DNA from: JACCZX01 sp963729165
Lineage (GTDB): Bacteria > Pseudomonadota > Gammaproteobacteria > Burkholderiales > Burkholderiaceae_F
Assembly: GCA_963729165.1 (NCBI GenBank)
Contig: CAVSMM010000013.1
Span: forward strand, 372,001 to 436,000
Direction: 5' to 3'
Length of the DNA: 64,000 bases
A program made the position numbers and the translations under genes. Below are positions 1 to 8,529 of this stretch, in pieces. Every line of letters starts with the position of its first letter. Position 1 is the first letter of the stretch. The notes beneath the pieces were generated by a model. The model had not been told where the DNA came from. It ran no database searches and saw only the letters and a list, made by a program, of their open reading frames with translations.

Positions 1-1
1 T

Positions 2-346
2 TCCGATTCTCTGGCGCGCGTAACGCCGAGGCCGAACGTTGGCGTCGTTTCCGGCTTGTATGAACTGTTCCCGGACAACGAGCTGGTAATCCGCTCGCTT
101 GCCGGCCTCTCGGCGGCCATTCCGAACGGCGGTTACCTGGTGTACACGGGCCAGCCATGGCATCCGCAACTCGAGATGATTGCTCGCACGTTGACCAGCC
201 ATCGACAGGGCCAAGCATGGGTGATGCGTCGGCGAACTCAGGGCGAAATGGATCAACTGGTGGAACGCGCGGGGTTTCGCAAATTGACACAGCGCATCGA
301 TGAGTGGGGGATATTCACCGTCTCGCTGGCCGAGCGAGTTGCATAG
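2..346 (+). CDS. Class I SAM methyltransferase, C-terminal part (YnbC-like), 5' truncated
   Basis: The reading frame is already open at the window edge, so only the last 114 or so residues are present. The visible part has a Rossmann-methyltransferase C-terminal look: a strand-helix 'SGLYELFPDNELV', then 'GGYLVYTGQPWHPQLEMIA' and a closing 'AGFRKLTQRIDEWGIFTVSLA'. This resembles the methyltransferase domain of E. coli YnbC-like proteins (putative methyltransferase family 20). The identification leans on the next three genes, which are counterparts of the ynb phospholipid-type cluster. Only 3 bases separate its stop from the next start, so it is probably the first surviving gene of an operon. 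Whether an alpha/beta hydrolase domain precedes it, as in YnbC, lies outside the window. Confidence 0.7.
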   Translation, partial: SDSLARVTPRPNVGVVSGLYELFPDNELVIRSLAGLSAAIPNGGYLVYTGQPWHPQLEMIARTLTSHRQGQAWVMRRRTQGEMDQLVERAGFRKLTQRIDEWGIFTVSLAERVA

Positions 347-349
347 TTT

Positions 350-1678
350 GTGACGCCCACAAAGCGCCCCTGGAAGCGAGCCGCAATCTGGCTGGCGGTG
401 CTGGCACCTTTTTTCTATCTGACGTACGGCACTGCCAATTACCTCGCGTCGCTGCGATCAAACGTCGGCTCGATCGTGTTCGATTGGGAGCGCCATATCC
501 CTTTCGTCGCGTGGACGATCTATCCCTACTGGTCGATCAACGTGTTCTACGGTTTGTCGCTTTTTTTATGCCGCAGCGAACACGAATTAACAAGACACGC
601 GTTGCGGCTTGTCACTGCACAGATCGTTGCGGTGATCTGCTTTGTCGCCTTTCCACTAGCCTTTTCATTCGGGCAGCCAACTGCAGATGGAGTTGGCGCG
701 TGGCTTTTTGAAGCGCTGCGCGGTTTCGATCGACCGTTTAATCAGGCACCGTCGCTGCATATCGCGCTTGCGGTCATTCTGTGGGACTTTTACCGTCGAC
801 TGATTAGTCAATCCTTTCTACGTTGGGCGTTGCATCTGTGGACGTTGCTCGTCATCGGCTCCGTGCTAACGACCTACCAGCATCATTTCATTGATATACC
901 CACCGGCGCGCTGCTCGGGGTGCTGTGCGTGTGGCTATGGCCGCTTGAACGAACTTCAACGCCGTTCGCCGCGGCGCGCGTAGCGCAAGACACAAGGCGC
1001 ATCAAGCTCGCTTCGATCTATCTGCTTGCGGCAATCGCAGTTTTCGCCTTCGCCATCGCCCTCGGAGATGCCGCGTTATGGCTGTGCTGGCCGGCGGTTG
1101 CGCTGTTTATGGTCGCACTTAACTACGCGCTGCTCGGTGAGCGCGGCTTTCAAAAGACATGTAGCGGACGCATGAGCTGGGCCGCGCAGGTTCTCTACGC
1201 GCCGTACCGGCTTGGCGCGTGGCTTAACTCGCGTTGGTGGACGCGGCATCATCCAGAAGATAGTCAGGTCACGCCGCGTGTTTGGCTGGGTCGTCTGCCG
1301 GGTCGTGACGAGAAGGTGCGCATGCGCCGGCTATCTATCGTGGATCTGACCGCAGAGTTACAGACGCCTCGATCGGTAGCAAGCCGCGCCGAGCCAGCGC
1401 TCGACCTGCTGGTGCCCGCGCCGAGACTGCTACGCAGAGCGGCGCGTGCGATCGAGCGTTTTGAACGCGACCACTCGACTGTTCTCGTCTGTTGTGCACT
1501 CGGTTATTCGCGCAGCGCTGCGGCTGTCGCCACGTGGCTTCTGGTTTCGGGCCATGCACACACCGTCGACGATGCCGTCGCTCTGATACGCAAGGCGCGA
1601 CCCAATGTTGTGCTACGCGAATCGCACTTACAGGCGATTGCCGCTGCAGCTCGTATCAACACGGGCGCCCTTGCGTGA
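350..1678 (+). CDS. Membrane PAP2 phosphatase fused to dual-specificity phosphatase (YnbD-like)
   Basis: A 442-residue polytopic membrane protein starting at GTG, 3 bases after the upstream stop. The N-terminal half has several hydrophobic segments and PAP2 (lipid phosphate phosphatase) motifs: PSLH at residues 134-137 and HHFIDIPTG at about 178-186. Further membrane segments follow around 215-260. The C-terminal 150 residues form a soluble dual-specificity / tyrosine phosphatase domain with the CX5R loop CALGYSR (Cys382 to Arg388) and an upstream general-acid region. This domain pair is that of E. coli YnbD. It presumably dephosphorylates a membrane lipid or lipid-linked phosphate, but the substrate is unknown. 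It sits between the methyltransferase and the acyltransferase in a tight operon. Confidence 0.85.
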   Translation: MTPTKRPWKRAAIWLAVLAPFFYLTYGTANYLASLRSNVGSIVFDWERHIPFVAWTIYPYWSINVFYGLSLFLCRSEHELTRHALRLVTAQIVAVICFVAFPLAFSFGQPTADGVGAWLFEALRGFDRPFNQAPSLHIALAVILWDFYRRLISQSFLRWALHLWTLLVIGSVLTTYQHHFIDIPTGALLGVLCVWLWPLERTSTPFAAARVAQDTRRIKLASIYLLAAIAVFAFAIALGDAALWLCWPAVALFMVALNYALLGERGFQKTCSGRMSWAAQVLYAPYRLGAWLNSRWWTRHHPEDSQVTPRVWLGRLPGRDEKVRMRRLSIVDLTAELQTPRSVASRAEPALDLLVPAPRLLRRAARAIERFERDHSTVLVCCALGYSRSAAAVATWLLVSGHAHTVDDAVALIRKARPNVVLRESHLQAIAAAARINTGALA

Positions 1679-1687
1679 ATTAACCGC

Positions 1688-2329
1688 ATGCTGACGCAGC
1701 TTGCCTCTGCCTCGATCGTGACGCTGGCACGCACGCTGACTGGTGTGCGCGCGATCTGGCTCGTCGGCGCACCGCAGGCTACGCCGACGGTGTACTTCGC
1801 CAACCACCGAAGTCATGGCGACTTCGTATTGCTGTGGACTTCACTGCCGCCTGACCTGCGCTCGCTGACGCGCCCCGTAGCTGCAGCCGATTACTGGCTC
1901 GCATCGCCGACGCGACGCTTCATCGGCTGCGAGGTGTTCCGCGCAGTCTTGATCGACCGAACGGGCGCGGGCGATCGCAGCGATCCGATCACTCAAATGG
2001 CCACCGCACTCGATGCCGGTGATTCCCTGATCCTATTTCCCGAAGGAACCCGCAACGAATCCGATGAAGCACTGCTTCCGTTCAAGAGCGGACTCTTTCA
2101 CCTGTCTCGTCGGTGTCCCAATGTGCGTCTGGTACCGGTGTGGATCAACAACGTGCATCGCGTACTGCCAAAGGGTGCGATCGTGCCGCTGCCGCTTGCG
2201 TGCTCGGTAACGTTCGGCGCAGCACTTCGGGCGCCGAGCGAGAGTGACGCGGAGACAAAGCAGACTTTTCTCGCCGAAGCCCAGGCAGCGCTGCTCGCGT
2301 TACGCCCCGAATACGACCGAGAAGCGTAA
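1688..2329 (+). CDS. 1-acyl-sn-glycerol-3-phosphate acyltransferase family (PlsC-like)
   Basis: A 213-residue protein with both signatures of glycerolipid acyltransferases: the HX4D catalytic motif in NHRSHGD (His40, Asp45) and the phosphate-binding FPEGTR at residues 117-122. It would transfer an acyl chain to a lysophosphatidate-like acceptor at the inner face of the membrane. It begins 9 bases after the phosphatase gene and ends 3 bases before the cytidylyltransferase gene, so the four genes are surely co-transcribed. E. coli ynbABCD has no PlsC member, so this cluster combines acylation, CDP activation, dephosphorylation and methylation of what is probably one lipid. Confidence 0.88.
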   Translation: MLTQLASASIVTLARTLTGVRAIWLVGAPQATPTVYFANHRSHGDFVLLWTSLPPDLRSLTRPVAAADYWLASPTRRFIGCEVFRAVLIDRTGAGDRSDPITQMATALDAGDSLILFPEGTRNESDEALLPFKSGLFHLSRRCPNVRLVPVWINNVHRVLPKGAIVPLPLACSVTFGAALRAPSESDAETKQTFLAEAQAALLALRPEYDREA

Positions 2330-2332
2330 GCG

Positions 2333-3289
2333 ATGCAAGCCTCGCAACTCCACATGAGCGACACGATGCTGCTGTTCGCCGGCATCGGCAGCGTGCTTGT
2401 CGTCGCGTCGAGCATCGCCGCGTTGCTCAAATGGCGAGTTGCCGCCGGGCAACCTCATTCGGTCATCGACAATCTGGTCAGCCGCATCAACGCGTGGTGG
2501 GTGATGGTGATCGCCATTGGCATCGCCTTCATTTTCGGCAAGCGCGGCGTGCACGTGCTCTTCTTTTTGATTTCGTTCTACGCGCTGCGCGAATTTCTGA
2601 GCCTCGCCTACACGCGGCGGTCGGACCACAACGCGATGGCGGCCGCATTCTTCATTGCGCTACCGCTTCAGTACTTTCTGATATGGATCGAGTGGTACGG
2701 CCTGTACTCGATTTTCATCCCGGTCTATGCGTTTTTAGTATTGCCGATACTGTCGGCGCTGGCAGCAGACACCAAGCGGTTCCTCGAGCGTACGGCGAAA
2801 GTGCAATGGGGATTGATGATCTGTGTCTACTGCATCAGCCACGTGCCCGCACTGTTGACGCTGAACATTCCCGGCTACGAAGGACGTCATCTGCTGCTGA
2901 TTGCGTTTCTGGTTCTGGTCGTGCAGGGCAGCGACGTGCTGCAATACATCTGGGGCAAGCTGATGGGTAAGCGCAAGGTTGCTCCCGAGCTGTCGCCGTC
3001 GAAAACGTGGGAAGGACTGATCGGTGGAGTATTAAGCGCGACGGCGCTCGGCGCCGCGCTTTACTGGATCACGCCGTTTAAACCGTGGCAAGCGGCGCTG
3101 ATTGCATTCACGATCTGCGTGATGGGCTTTTTCGGTGGTCTGGTGATGTCAGCGATCAAACGCGACCGCGGTGTCAAGGACTGGGGCACGATGATCGAAG
3201 GCCACGGCGGCATGCTCGATCGGCTCGATTCGGTGATTTTCGCCGCGCCGATTTTCTTTCACGTGATTCGATATTGGTGGGTGCCTTAG
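2333..3289 (+). CDS. Phosphatidate cytidylyltransferase family (CdsA/YnbB-like)
   Basis: A 318-residue membrane protein with eight or so hydrophobic segments and, near the C-terminus (about residues 273-300), the CdsA signature SAIKRDRGVKDWG followed by GHGGMLDRLDS. Such enzymes make CDP-diacylglycerol from CTP and phosphatidate. Given the neighbours (PAP2/DSP phosphatase, acyltransferase, methyltransferase), this is more likely the YnbB-type accessory paralogue than the essential CdsA, which normally sits between ispU (uppS) and dxr. It is the last gene of the operon and its stop overlaps by 4 bases the end of the convergent oxidoreductase gene. The first of several ATGs was chosen because it follows the upstream stop at operon spacing. 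Confidence 0.88.
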   Translation: MQASQLHMSDTMLLFAGIGSVLVVASSIAALLKWRVAAGQPHSVIDNLVSRINAWWVMVIAIGIAFIFGKRGVHVLFFLISFYALREFLSLAYTRRSDHNAMAAAFFIALPLQYFLIWIEWYGLYSIFIPVYAFLVLPILSALAADTKRFLERTAKVQWGLMICVYCISHVPALLTLNIPGYEGRHLLLIAFLVLVVQGSDVLQYIWGKLMGKRKVAPELSPSKTWEGLIGGVLSATALGAALYWITPFKPWQAALIAFTICVMGFFGGLVMSAIKRDRGVKDWGTMIEGHGGMLDRLDSVIFAAPIFFHVIRYWWVP

Positions 3290-3966
3290 GCAGCGCCACT
3301 TTCCAGCTCTGCCAACGACGCCTGTTTCATTGCTCCAAGCAACACTTCAGACGGCTGCGCACCCGAAACAGCCAAACGCTGGTTGAACACGAAAAACGGC
3401 ACACCGGTGACGCCGAGTGCGTGCGCGCGCTGCTCTTCGGCCCGAATTGCGGCGCGGCCGGCGTCGGACGCGAGCCAGGTGCGCGCTGCAGTTGCGTCGA
3501 AGCCTGCGTCACCTGCCAGACGCGCAAGAGCGTCGATGTCGCCGATATCGATGCCCTCAACAAAATAGGCGCGGAATAACCGCTCGATCAGTGCGTCGGA
3601 TATTTCCAAGTTAGTGTCCTGTGCCCAGGCGATCAGTCGGTGCGCATCTACCGTGTTGGGTTGACGCACGATGCGGTCGAAGTCGAATGAGATGCCCACT
3701 TCGTCGCCCGCCGCTTTGATGCGCGCGTAAATCTGTTTCGCGCGGTCGGGTCCGCCAAACTTCTGCTCGAGATAGCTGCGGCGGTCAACACCGCCGGCCG
3801 GTATGTCGGGATTGAGCTCAAACGCGTGCCAGCGCACTTCGACCGGCTGCGCGGCATCGACTGCGCGTTGCGCAAGCGCAGCCTCGAGCCGACGCTTGCC
3901 CACATAGCACCATGGGCACACGACATCGGAGATGATGTCAATCGATAGAGGCGGCGTATTTAACAT
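3286..3966 (-). CDS. DsbA-family / FrnE-like dithiol oxidoreductase
   Basis: A 226-residue cytoplasmic protein without a signal peptide. It has the thioredoxin-fold CPWC active site at residues 17-20 (DVVCPWCYVGKR) and the long helical insertion typical of FrnE and 2-hydroxychromene-2-carboxylate-isomerase-like DsbA relatives. The motif GVTGVPFFVFN near residue 190 carries the cis-Pro loop. Family members rearrange disulfides or isomerise polyketide-type compounds. The substrate cannot be told from the sequence. It converges on the lipid operon and is divergent from cbpA, with about 50 bases between the two starts. Confidence 0.87.
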   Translation of the reverse strand: MLNTPPLSIDIISDVVCPWCYVGKRRLEAALAQRAVDAAQPVEVRWHAFELNPDIPAGGVDRRSYLEQKFGGPDRAKQIYARIKAAGDEVGISFDFDRIVRQPNTVDAHRLIAWAQDTNLEISDALIERLFRAYFVEGIDIGDIDALARLAGDAGFDATAARTWLASDAGRAAIRAEEQRAHALGVTGVPFFVFNQRLAVSGAQPSEVLLGAMKQASLAELESGAA

Positions 3967-4017
3967 ACGGGTTCCGAGCGCATTTTCGCATGCGCGGACC
4001 GCGAAACAGGATCACCG

Positions 4018-4973
4018 ATGGAGTTCAAGGAATACTACAAAGCGCTTGGCGTGGAGCCCACCGCTAGCCCCGACGAGATCAAGGCGGCGTATCGCAAGCT
4101 GGCGCGCAAATTCCATCCGGACGTCAGCAAGGAAGCGAATGCTTCGGCGCGCATGGCCGAAGTCAATGAAGCCTATGCGGTGCTGTCGGATCCCGAAAAG
4201 CGCGCGGCGTTCGACAAGCTTGCGCAGCGCCGCGCGGCGGGCCAGGACTTTCAACCGCCGCCCGGCTGGGATGCGGGTTTCGATTTCTCGGACGCCGGTG
4301 CTCCGGTTGGCGACGACGGCGACTTCAGCGACTTTTTCAACTCGTTGTTCGGCCGCGCCGCGCGCGCGCGTACAGGGAGGCCGAGCGCGTGCGCAGATGC
4401 GCGGTGCGGATCAGCACGCGAAGATATCGATCGACCTGGCCGATGCCTATAACGGCACCACGCGCTCGCTGTCATTGCGAGAGGCGCGACTCGACGAATC
4501 GGGAAACGTCGTCAGCGCCGATCGCGTTCTCGACGTCCAGATACCGAAAGGCGTCAAGGAAGGTCAGAGTATTCGGCTGCGCGGTCAAGGCAGCCCTGGG
4601 TTCAACGGCGGGCCCGGCGGGCGATCTGTATCTTGAAGTAGGGTTTGAGCCAGATGCGCGCTATCGCATCGAAGGTCGCGATGTAACGCAGACCGTGCCG
4701 GTGGCGCCTTGGGAAGCAGCACTCGGCGCGACGATCGAGGTGCCGACACCCGCCGGCCGCGTCGAAGTCAAGGTGCCGGCCGGCTCGAACACCGGTCGCA
4801 AATTACGACTCAAGGGACGTGGCATTCCGGGCGATCCGCCCGGCGACCTGTATCTCGAACTCGAGCTTGCCGCACCTCCGGCCACCAGCGAAAAGGCGCG
4901 CGAGCTGTACGGGGCAATGGCGCGCGAGTTCTCGTCATTCAATCCACGCGAGCAAGCGGGAGCACAACGATGA
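4018..4973 (+). pseudogene. cbpA: DnaJ-class co-chaperone CbpA, two frameshifts
   Basis: The N-terminus carries a canonical J-domain (EFKEYYKALGVEPTASPDE, then HPD at about residue 37) that would stimulate DnaK ATPase. A Gly/Asp-rich linker and the DnaJ C-terminal peptide-binding domain follow (DVQIPKGVKEGQSIRLRGQG; KVPAGSNTGRKLRLKGRG). The domains lie in three successive frames. Frame 1 runs to about 4370, frame 2 to about 4612, and frame 3 to the stop. At about 4610 an expected GGC-GGC-GAT appears with one extra G, so both breaks look like single-base insertions. With them corrected the protein would be about 318 residues, normal for CbpA. The stop overlaps the cbpM start as ATGA. Confidence 0.85.
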
Positions 4974-5281
4974 AATCACACAAAGTCAATGCGGTGCTGG
5001 TCGATGACGAAACCCTCGACCTGCAGGAACTGGCATCTGCATGCGCGGTGCCGCCCACGTGGGTGGTCGAACGCGTCGAAGCGGGCTTGCTCGCATGTCA
5101 TTCATCCGACGGCCAGATGCGATTTGCGAGCGCCCACCTGGTGCGTGCACGCCGCATGGCGACGACCGAACGTCGCTTCGACACGAATCAGGAAATTGCG
5201 GCGCTCGTGGCAGATCTGATCGAGGAGGTCGAACACCTGCGACGGCAAGTACACGCGGCCGCCAAACGCTCACGGGGCTAA
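4970..5281 (+). CDS. cbpM: Chaperone modulator CbpM-like (MerR-type helix-turn-helix)
   Basis: A 103-residue protein whose ATG overlaps the cbpA stop (ATGA), implying translational coupling. It contains a MerR-like winged-helix segment (LDLQELASACAVPPTWVVE) and a C-terminal amphipathic helix, LIEEVEHLRRQVHAAAK. That combination, plus position directly after cbpA, fits CbpM, the protein that binds the CbpA J-domain and inhibits its co-chaperone and DNA-binding activity. A longer upstream extension is open in this frame, but it overlaps the conserved cbpA C-terminus, so the ATGA start is preferred. Confidence 0.82.
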   Translation: MKSHKVNAVLVDDETLDLQELASACAVPPTWVVERVEAGLLACHSSDGQMRFASAHLVRARRMATTERRFDTNQEIAALVADLIEEVEHLRRQVHAAAKRSRG

Positions 5282-5301
5282 CATTTGCTGTTCAGCGACG
5301 C

Positions 5302-6234
5302 ATGAAGCCTGAGACCGCATCTGTAATCGTTCGTGAAGTGGGCCTGCGCGACGGGCTGCAGAGCATTTCACGCGTGTTGCCCACCGCACGAAAGATCGAA
5401 TGGATCCGCGATGCGTACGCTGCGGGCCAGCGCGAGATCGAAGTCGGCTCTTTCGTTCCTGCACGATTGCTGCCGCAATTGGCCGACACCGATCAGCTTG
5501 TCGAATTTGCGAAGACATTGCCAGGGCTTTGCGTATCGGTGCTGGTACCGAACTTGAAAGGTGCCGAGCGCGCGCTCGACTCAGGTGCAGACGCGATGCT
5601 GGTACCGCTGTCGGCGAGTCACGCCCATAGTCTGGCGAATCTGCGCAAGACGCCCGATGACGTTGTCGCTGAAATTGCCCGAATTCGTGACCTGCGCGAT
5701 GCGAAGGGATCGAAGTGTCTGATCGAAGTCGGCATCAGCACCGCGTTCGGCTGCACGTTGCAGGGCAAGGTCGAATCGGCCGAAGTGTTGCGGTTGTTGC
5801 GCGCGGTGCTCGACGCCGGCGTCGATCGTGTCGGACTGGCCGACACGGTCGGCTATGCCGACCCTTCGATGGTGCGGCAATTGTTCGAGCAGGCGCTGCC
5901 GATCGCCGGAGAGCGGCTGAACTGCGGTCACTTCCACGACACGCGCGGGCTCGGCATGGCCAACGTGTTCGCCGCATGGCAAGTTGGCATTACTCGCTTC
6001 GACGCGTGTCTTGCGGGCATCGGTGGTTGTCCGCATGCGCCGGGTGCGAGTGGCAACGTATCGACCGAAGACGTGGTGTACATGTTTGCCAGCATGGGCG
6101 TGTCGACGGGCCAGGACTTCGATCGGCTGATCGCATTGCGCGCAAAGGTTGCCCAATGGCTGGAGGGTGAAACTCTGCACGGCTCGTTATGGCGCGCAGG
6201 ACTGCCCAAAACGATGCTTGCGCAGACCCCATGA
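5302..6234 (+). CDS. Hydroxymethylglutaryl-CoA lyase family
   Basis: A 310-residue TIM-barrel enzyme of the DRE family. GLRDGLQ at residues 14-20 supplies the catalytic Arg and metal-binding Asp. The C-terminal loop GIGGCPHAPGASGNVSTED has the active-site Cys of HMG-CoA lyases. The reaction cleaves 3-hydroxy-3-methylglutaryl-CoA to acetyl-CoA and acetoacetate. In Burkholderiales such genes are often paired with CaiB/BaiF transferases and Bug receptors, as here, suggesting a role for a related 3-hydroxyacyl-CoA made by the neighbour. It starts 20 bases after cbpM and its stop overlaps the next ATG. Confidence 0.88.
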   Translation: MKPETASVIVREVGLRDGLQSISRVLPTARKIEWIRDAYAAGQREIEVGSFVPARLLPQLADTDQLVEFAKTLPGLCVSVLVPNLKGAERALDSGADAMLVPLSASHAHSLANLRKTPDDVVAEIARIRDLRDAKGSKCLIEVGISTAFGCTLQGKVESAEVLRLLRAVLDAGVDRVGLADTVGYADPSMVRQLFEQALPIAGERLNCGHFHDTRGLGMANVFAAWQVGITRFDACLAGIGGCPHAPGASGNVSTEDVVYMFASMGVSTGQDFDRLIALRAKVAQWLEGETLHGSLWRAGLPKTMLAQTP

Positions 6235-7433
6235 GCAGCGATCAAGTCCCGCAACCTCTGAGCGGCTTGCGCGTCGTCGAATTCACTCACATGGTGATGG
6301 GCCCGACGTGCGGCATGGTGCTCGCCGATATGGGAGCCGAAGTGATCAAGGTGGAGCCGATCGATGGCGATCGCACGCGCTTTCTGCTGGGCGCTGGCGC
6401 CGGCTTCTTTCCGATGTTCAACCGCAACAAGAAAAGCATCGCGATCGATTTGCGCAACAAGGCAGGCGCGCAAACGGCGCGTGAGCTCGCAGGCAGCGCG
6501 GATGTCGTGCTCGAAAATTTCAAGCCGAACACGATGCAGAAGTACGGGCTCGACTACGCAACATTGTCGAAGACCAACCCTCGATTGATCTATGTCGGCC
6601 ACAAAGGATTTCTGCCCGGGCCGTACGAACATCGAACCGCGCTCGACGAAGTGGTGCAGATGATGGGCGGGTTGGCTTATATGACCGGCCGCCCGGGCGA
6701 TCCGTTGCGGGCCGGCACCAGTGTCAACGACATCATGGGTGGAATGTTCGGCGCGATCGGCACGCTGGGCGCGCTGATTCAGCGCGGCATCACCGGCAAA
6801 GGCATGGAGGTGCAATCGGCCCTGTTCGAGAACAACGTGTTCCTGATGGGCCAGCATATGCTGCAGTACGCGGTCACCGGCAAGCACCCGGCACCGATGC
6901 CGGCACGCGTCAGCCCGTGGGCGATCTACGACGTATTCACCGTTAAAAACGGCGAGCAGATTTTCCTGGCGGCCGTCAGCGATGCGCAATGGATTACGTT
7001 CTGCGATGCGCTGGGTTACACCGACCTGAAGGCCGATCCGGACGTTGCTGACCAACAATCAACGCGTGCATCAGCGTCCGACGCTGCTGAAGACGATCAA
7101 CGATCGGCTCGCGCAAGCACACGGCAGATGAGCTGGCTGCGCTGTTCGAAAAGGTCGGGCCTGCCGTTCGCACCGATCCGCAAGCCCGAAGACCTGTATG
7201 ACGACCCGCACCTGAAAGCAACCGGCGGCCTGGCCGACATTTCGTTGCCAGACGGCGAGCGCGCTGGCGCGACGGTCAAGACGACACTGTTTCCGATCAC
7301 ACTGCAAGGCCAGCGGCTCGGCGTGCGAATGAGTCCGCCGAAGCTGGGCGAACATACGCGCGAGCTGCTTGAAGGCATCGGCTATTCGAAGGAAAAGATC
7401 GACACGCTGCTCGCGCAGGCAGCGGTCGCGTAG
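6231..7433 (+). CDS. CaiB/BaiF family CoA-transferase (locally frame-shifted)
   Basis: About 400 residues of the class III CoA-transferase fold, which moves CoA between two carboxylic acids through an aspartyl-CoA thioester. The N-terminus LSGLRVVEFTHMVMGPTCG, VIKVEPIDGD and VLENFKPNTMQKYGLDY are family hallmarks. The candidate catalytic Asp lies near GTSVNDIMGGM. The start (ATGA overlap with the lyase gene) indicates coupling. Between about 7045 and 7165 the conserved protein runs through the other two frames (LTNNQRVHQRPTLLKTINDR in one, HTADELAALFEKVG in the next) and then returns. Three single-base insertions restore the frame, so the visible ORF hides about 40 wrong residues. Confidence 0.85.
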   Translation: MSSDQVPQPLSGLRVVEFTHMVMGPTCGMVLADMGAEVIKVEPIDGDRTRFLLGAGAGFFPMFNRNKKSIAIDLRNKAGAQTARELAGSADVVLENFKPNTMQKYGLDYATLSKTNPRLIYVGHKGFLPGPYEHRTALDEVVQMMGGLAYMTGRPGDPLRAGTSVNDIMGGMFGAIGTLGALIQRGITGKGMEVQSALFENNVFLMGQHMLQYAVTGKHPAPMPARVSPWAIYDVFTVKNGEQIFLAAVSDAQWITFCDALGYTDLKADPDVADQQSTRASASDAAEDDQRSARASTRQMSWLRCSKRSGLPFAPIRKPEDLYDDPHLKATGGLADISLPDGERAGATVKTTLFPITLQGQRLGVRMSPPKLGEHTRELLEGIGYSKEKIDTLLAQAAVA

Positions 7434-7452
7434 TTGAAACAAGGAGACAGAA

Positions 7453-8450
7453 ATGAAAACGCATAAAACACGACACATCAAAGCGCCGCACGCTGATCGG
7501 CCTTACAGGGCTCGCAGTCGGTGGACTTCGACGATCTGGTCGAAGCGTCGGGCAGAGCCAGACAAAGGTGGTCCGCTTCATCCTGCCGGTGGCCACCGCC
7601 TCAGGCGTCGACACGATCACGCGCGCCTCTTCGCAGGCGTTATCAGCCGCGCTCGGCGCCTCGGTTGTCGTCGAGAACCAGCCCGGAGCCGGAGGCATCG
7701 TCGGCACATCTGCGATGATCAAGTCGCCGCCGGACGGCTAGACGCTGAGCATCGTCTCGAACAATCACGTGATCTATCCGAGCGTCTACAAGTCGGTGCC
7801 GTTCGATCCGATCAACGACATCACGCCGATCGCGGTGATCGGCTCGACGCCGATCGTGTTCGTCGTCAATCCAAAGGTGCCTGCGAAGGATGCGAAGGAG
7901 CTGGTCGCGTTGCTGAAGGCGAAGCCCGGCGGCTACAACTACGGATCATCCGGAAATGGAACGATTCTGCATCTGGCGGCTGCGATGTTCTTGGACGAAG
8001 CCGGCGTCAAGGCCACGCACGTTCCGTACAAGGGCGTCGGGCCGATGTTGACCGATCTGATCGGCGGGCAGGTTGAAATGGGCACGCTGTCACTGCCGTC
8101 GATCCAGCAACACCTGAAGAGCGGTGCGTTGCGGGCGATCGGCACCGGTACTGCGACGCGACTTGCAGCGGCGCCTGACATTCCGACGATGACCGAACAA
8201 GGCATGCCGGGATATCTGGTCGAAGGCTGGTTTGCCGTGATCGGACCGGCGAAGATGTCCGCCGCCGAGGTGAAACGAATCAACGCTGCATTCGTGACGG
8301 CCTTTGCGACGCCCGAGTGTGCGTGAAACGATGGCCAAGCAGGGCAACACGATCAACGTCAGCACGCCGGAATTTGCGGCAAAGTTTTTCCGCGATGAAA
8401 TGGCGAAGTACGCGAAGCTCGTTAAAAAGGCCGGCGTCGAGCTGCAGTAG
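7453..8450 (+). pseudogene. Bug/TctC tripartite tricarboxylate transporter substrate-binding protein, broken
   Basis: A strong ribosome site (AAGGAGACA) precedes ATG at 7453. The signal-peptide core (LIGLTGLAVGGL) and mature domain (VVRFILPVATASGVDTITRA; VVVENQPGAGGIVGTSAMI) lie in frame 2. The conserved PDGYTL of the family reads PDG-stop-TL (TAG at 7739-7741). The frame then continues through VIYPSVYKSVPFDP, and after about 8318 it shifts by one base to the true C-terminus, TPEFAAKFFRDEMAKYAKL. So there is one frameshift near the start, one amber stop and one late frameshift. Intact relatives bind small carboxylates in the periplasm. The upstream lyase and CoA-transferase suggest an organic acid ligand. 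Confidence 0.85.
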
Positions 8451-8475
8451 CCGCACACGCCGAACATTTGACCCG

Positions 8476-8491
8476 ATGTCGCGCGCGACAT
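8476..8491. repeat. 16-bp perfect palindrome between convergent genes
   Basis: ATGTCGCGCGCGACAT is exactly self-complementary and lies between the Bug pseudogene end and the end of the convergent osmC-like gene. There is no T-run, so it is not a classical intrinsic terminator. It could be a bidirectional termination aid or a chance CG-rich palindrome. Confidence 0.4.
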
Positions 8492-8529
8492 GCGCGGGGC
8501 TATAACTCCGCGTCTCGCGCGCCGATACG

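Noticed and set aside
5928..7058. 376-residue minus-strand frame opposite the lyase and CaiB genes
   Set aside because: Antisense shadow; the plus-strand genes have clear family motifs.
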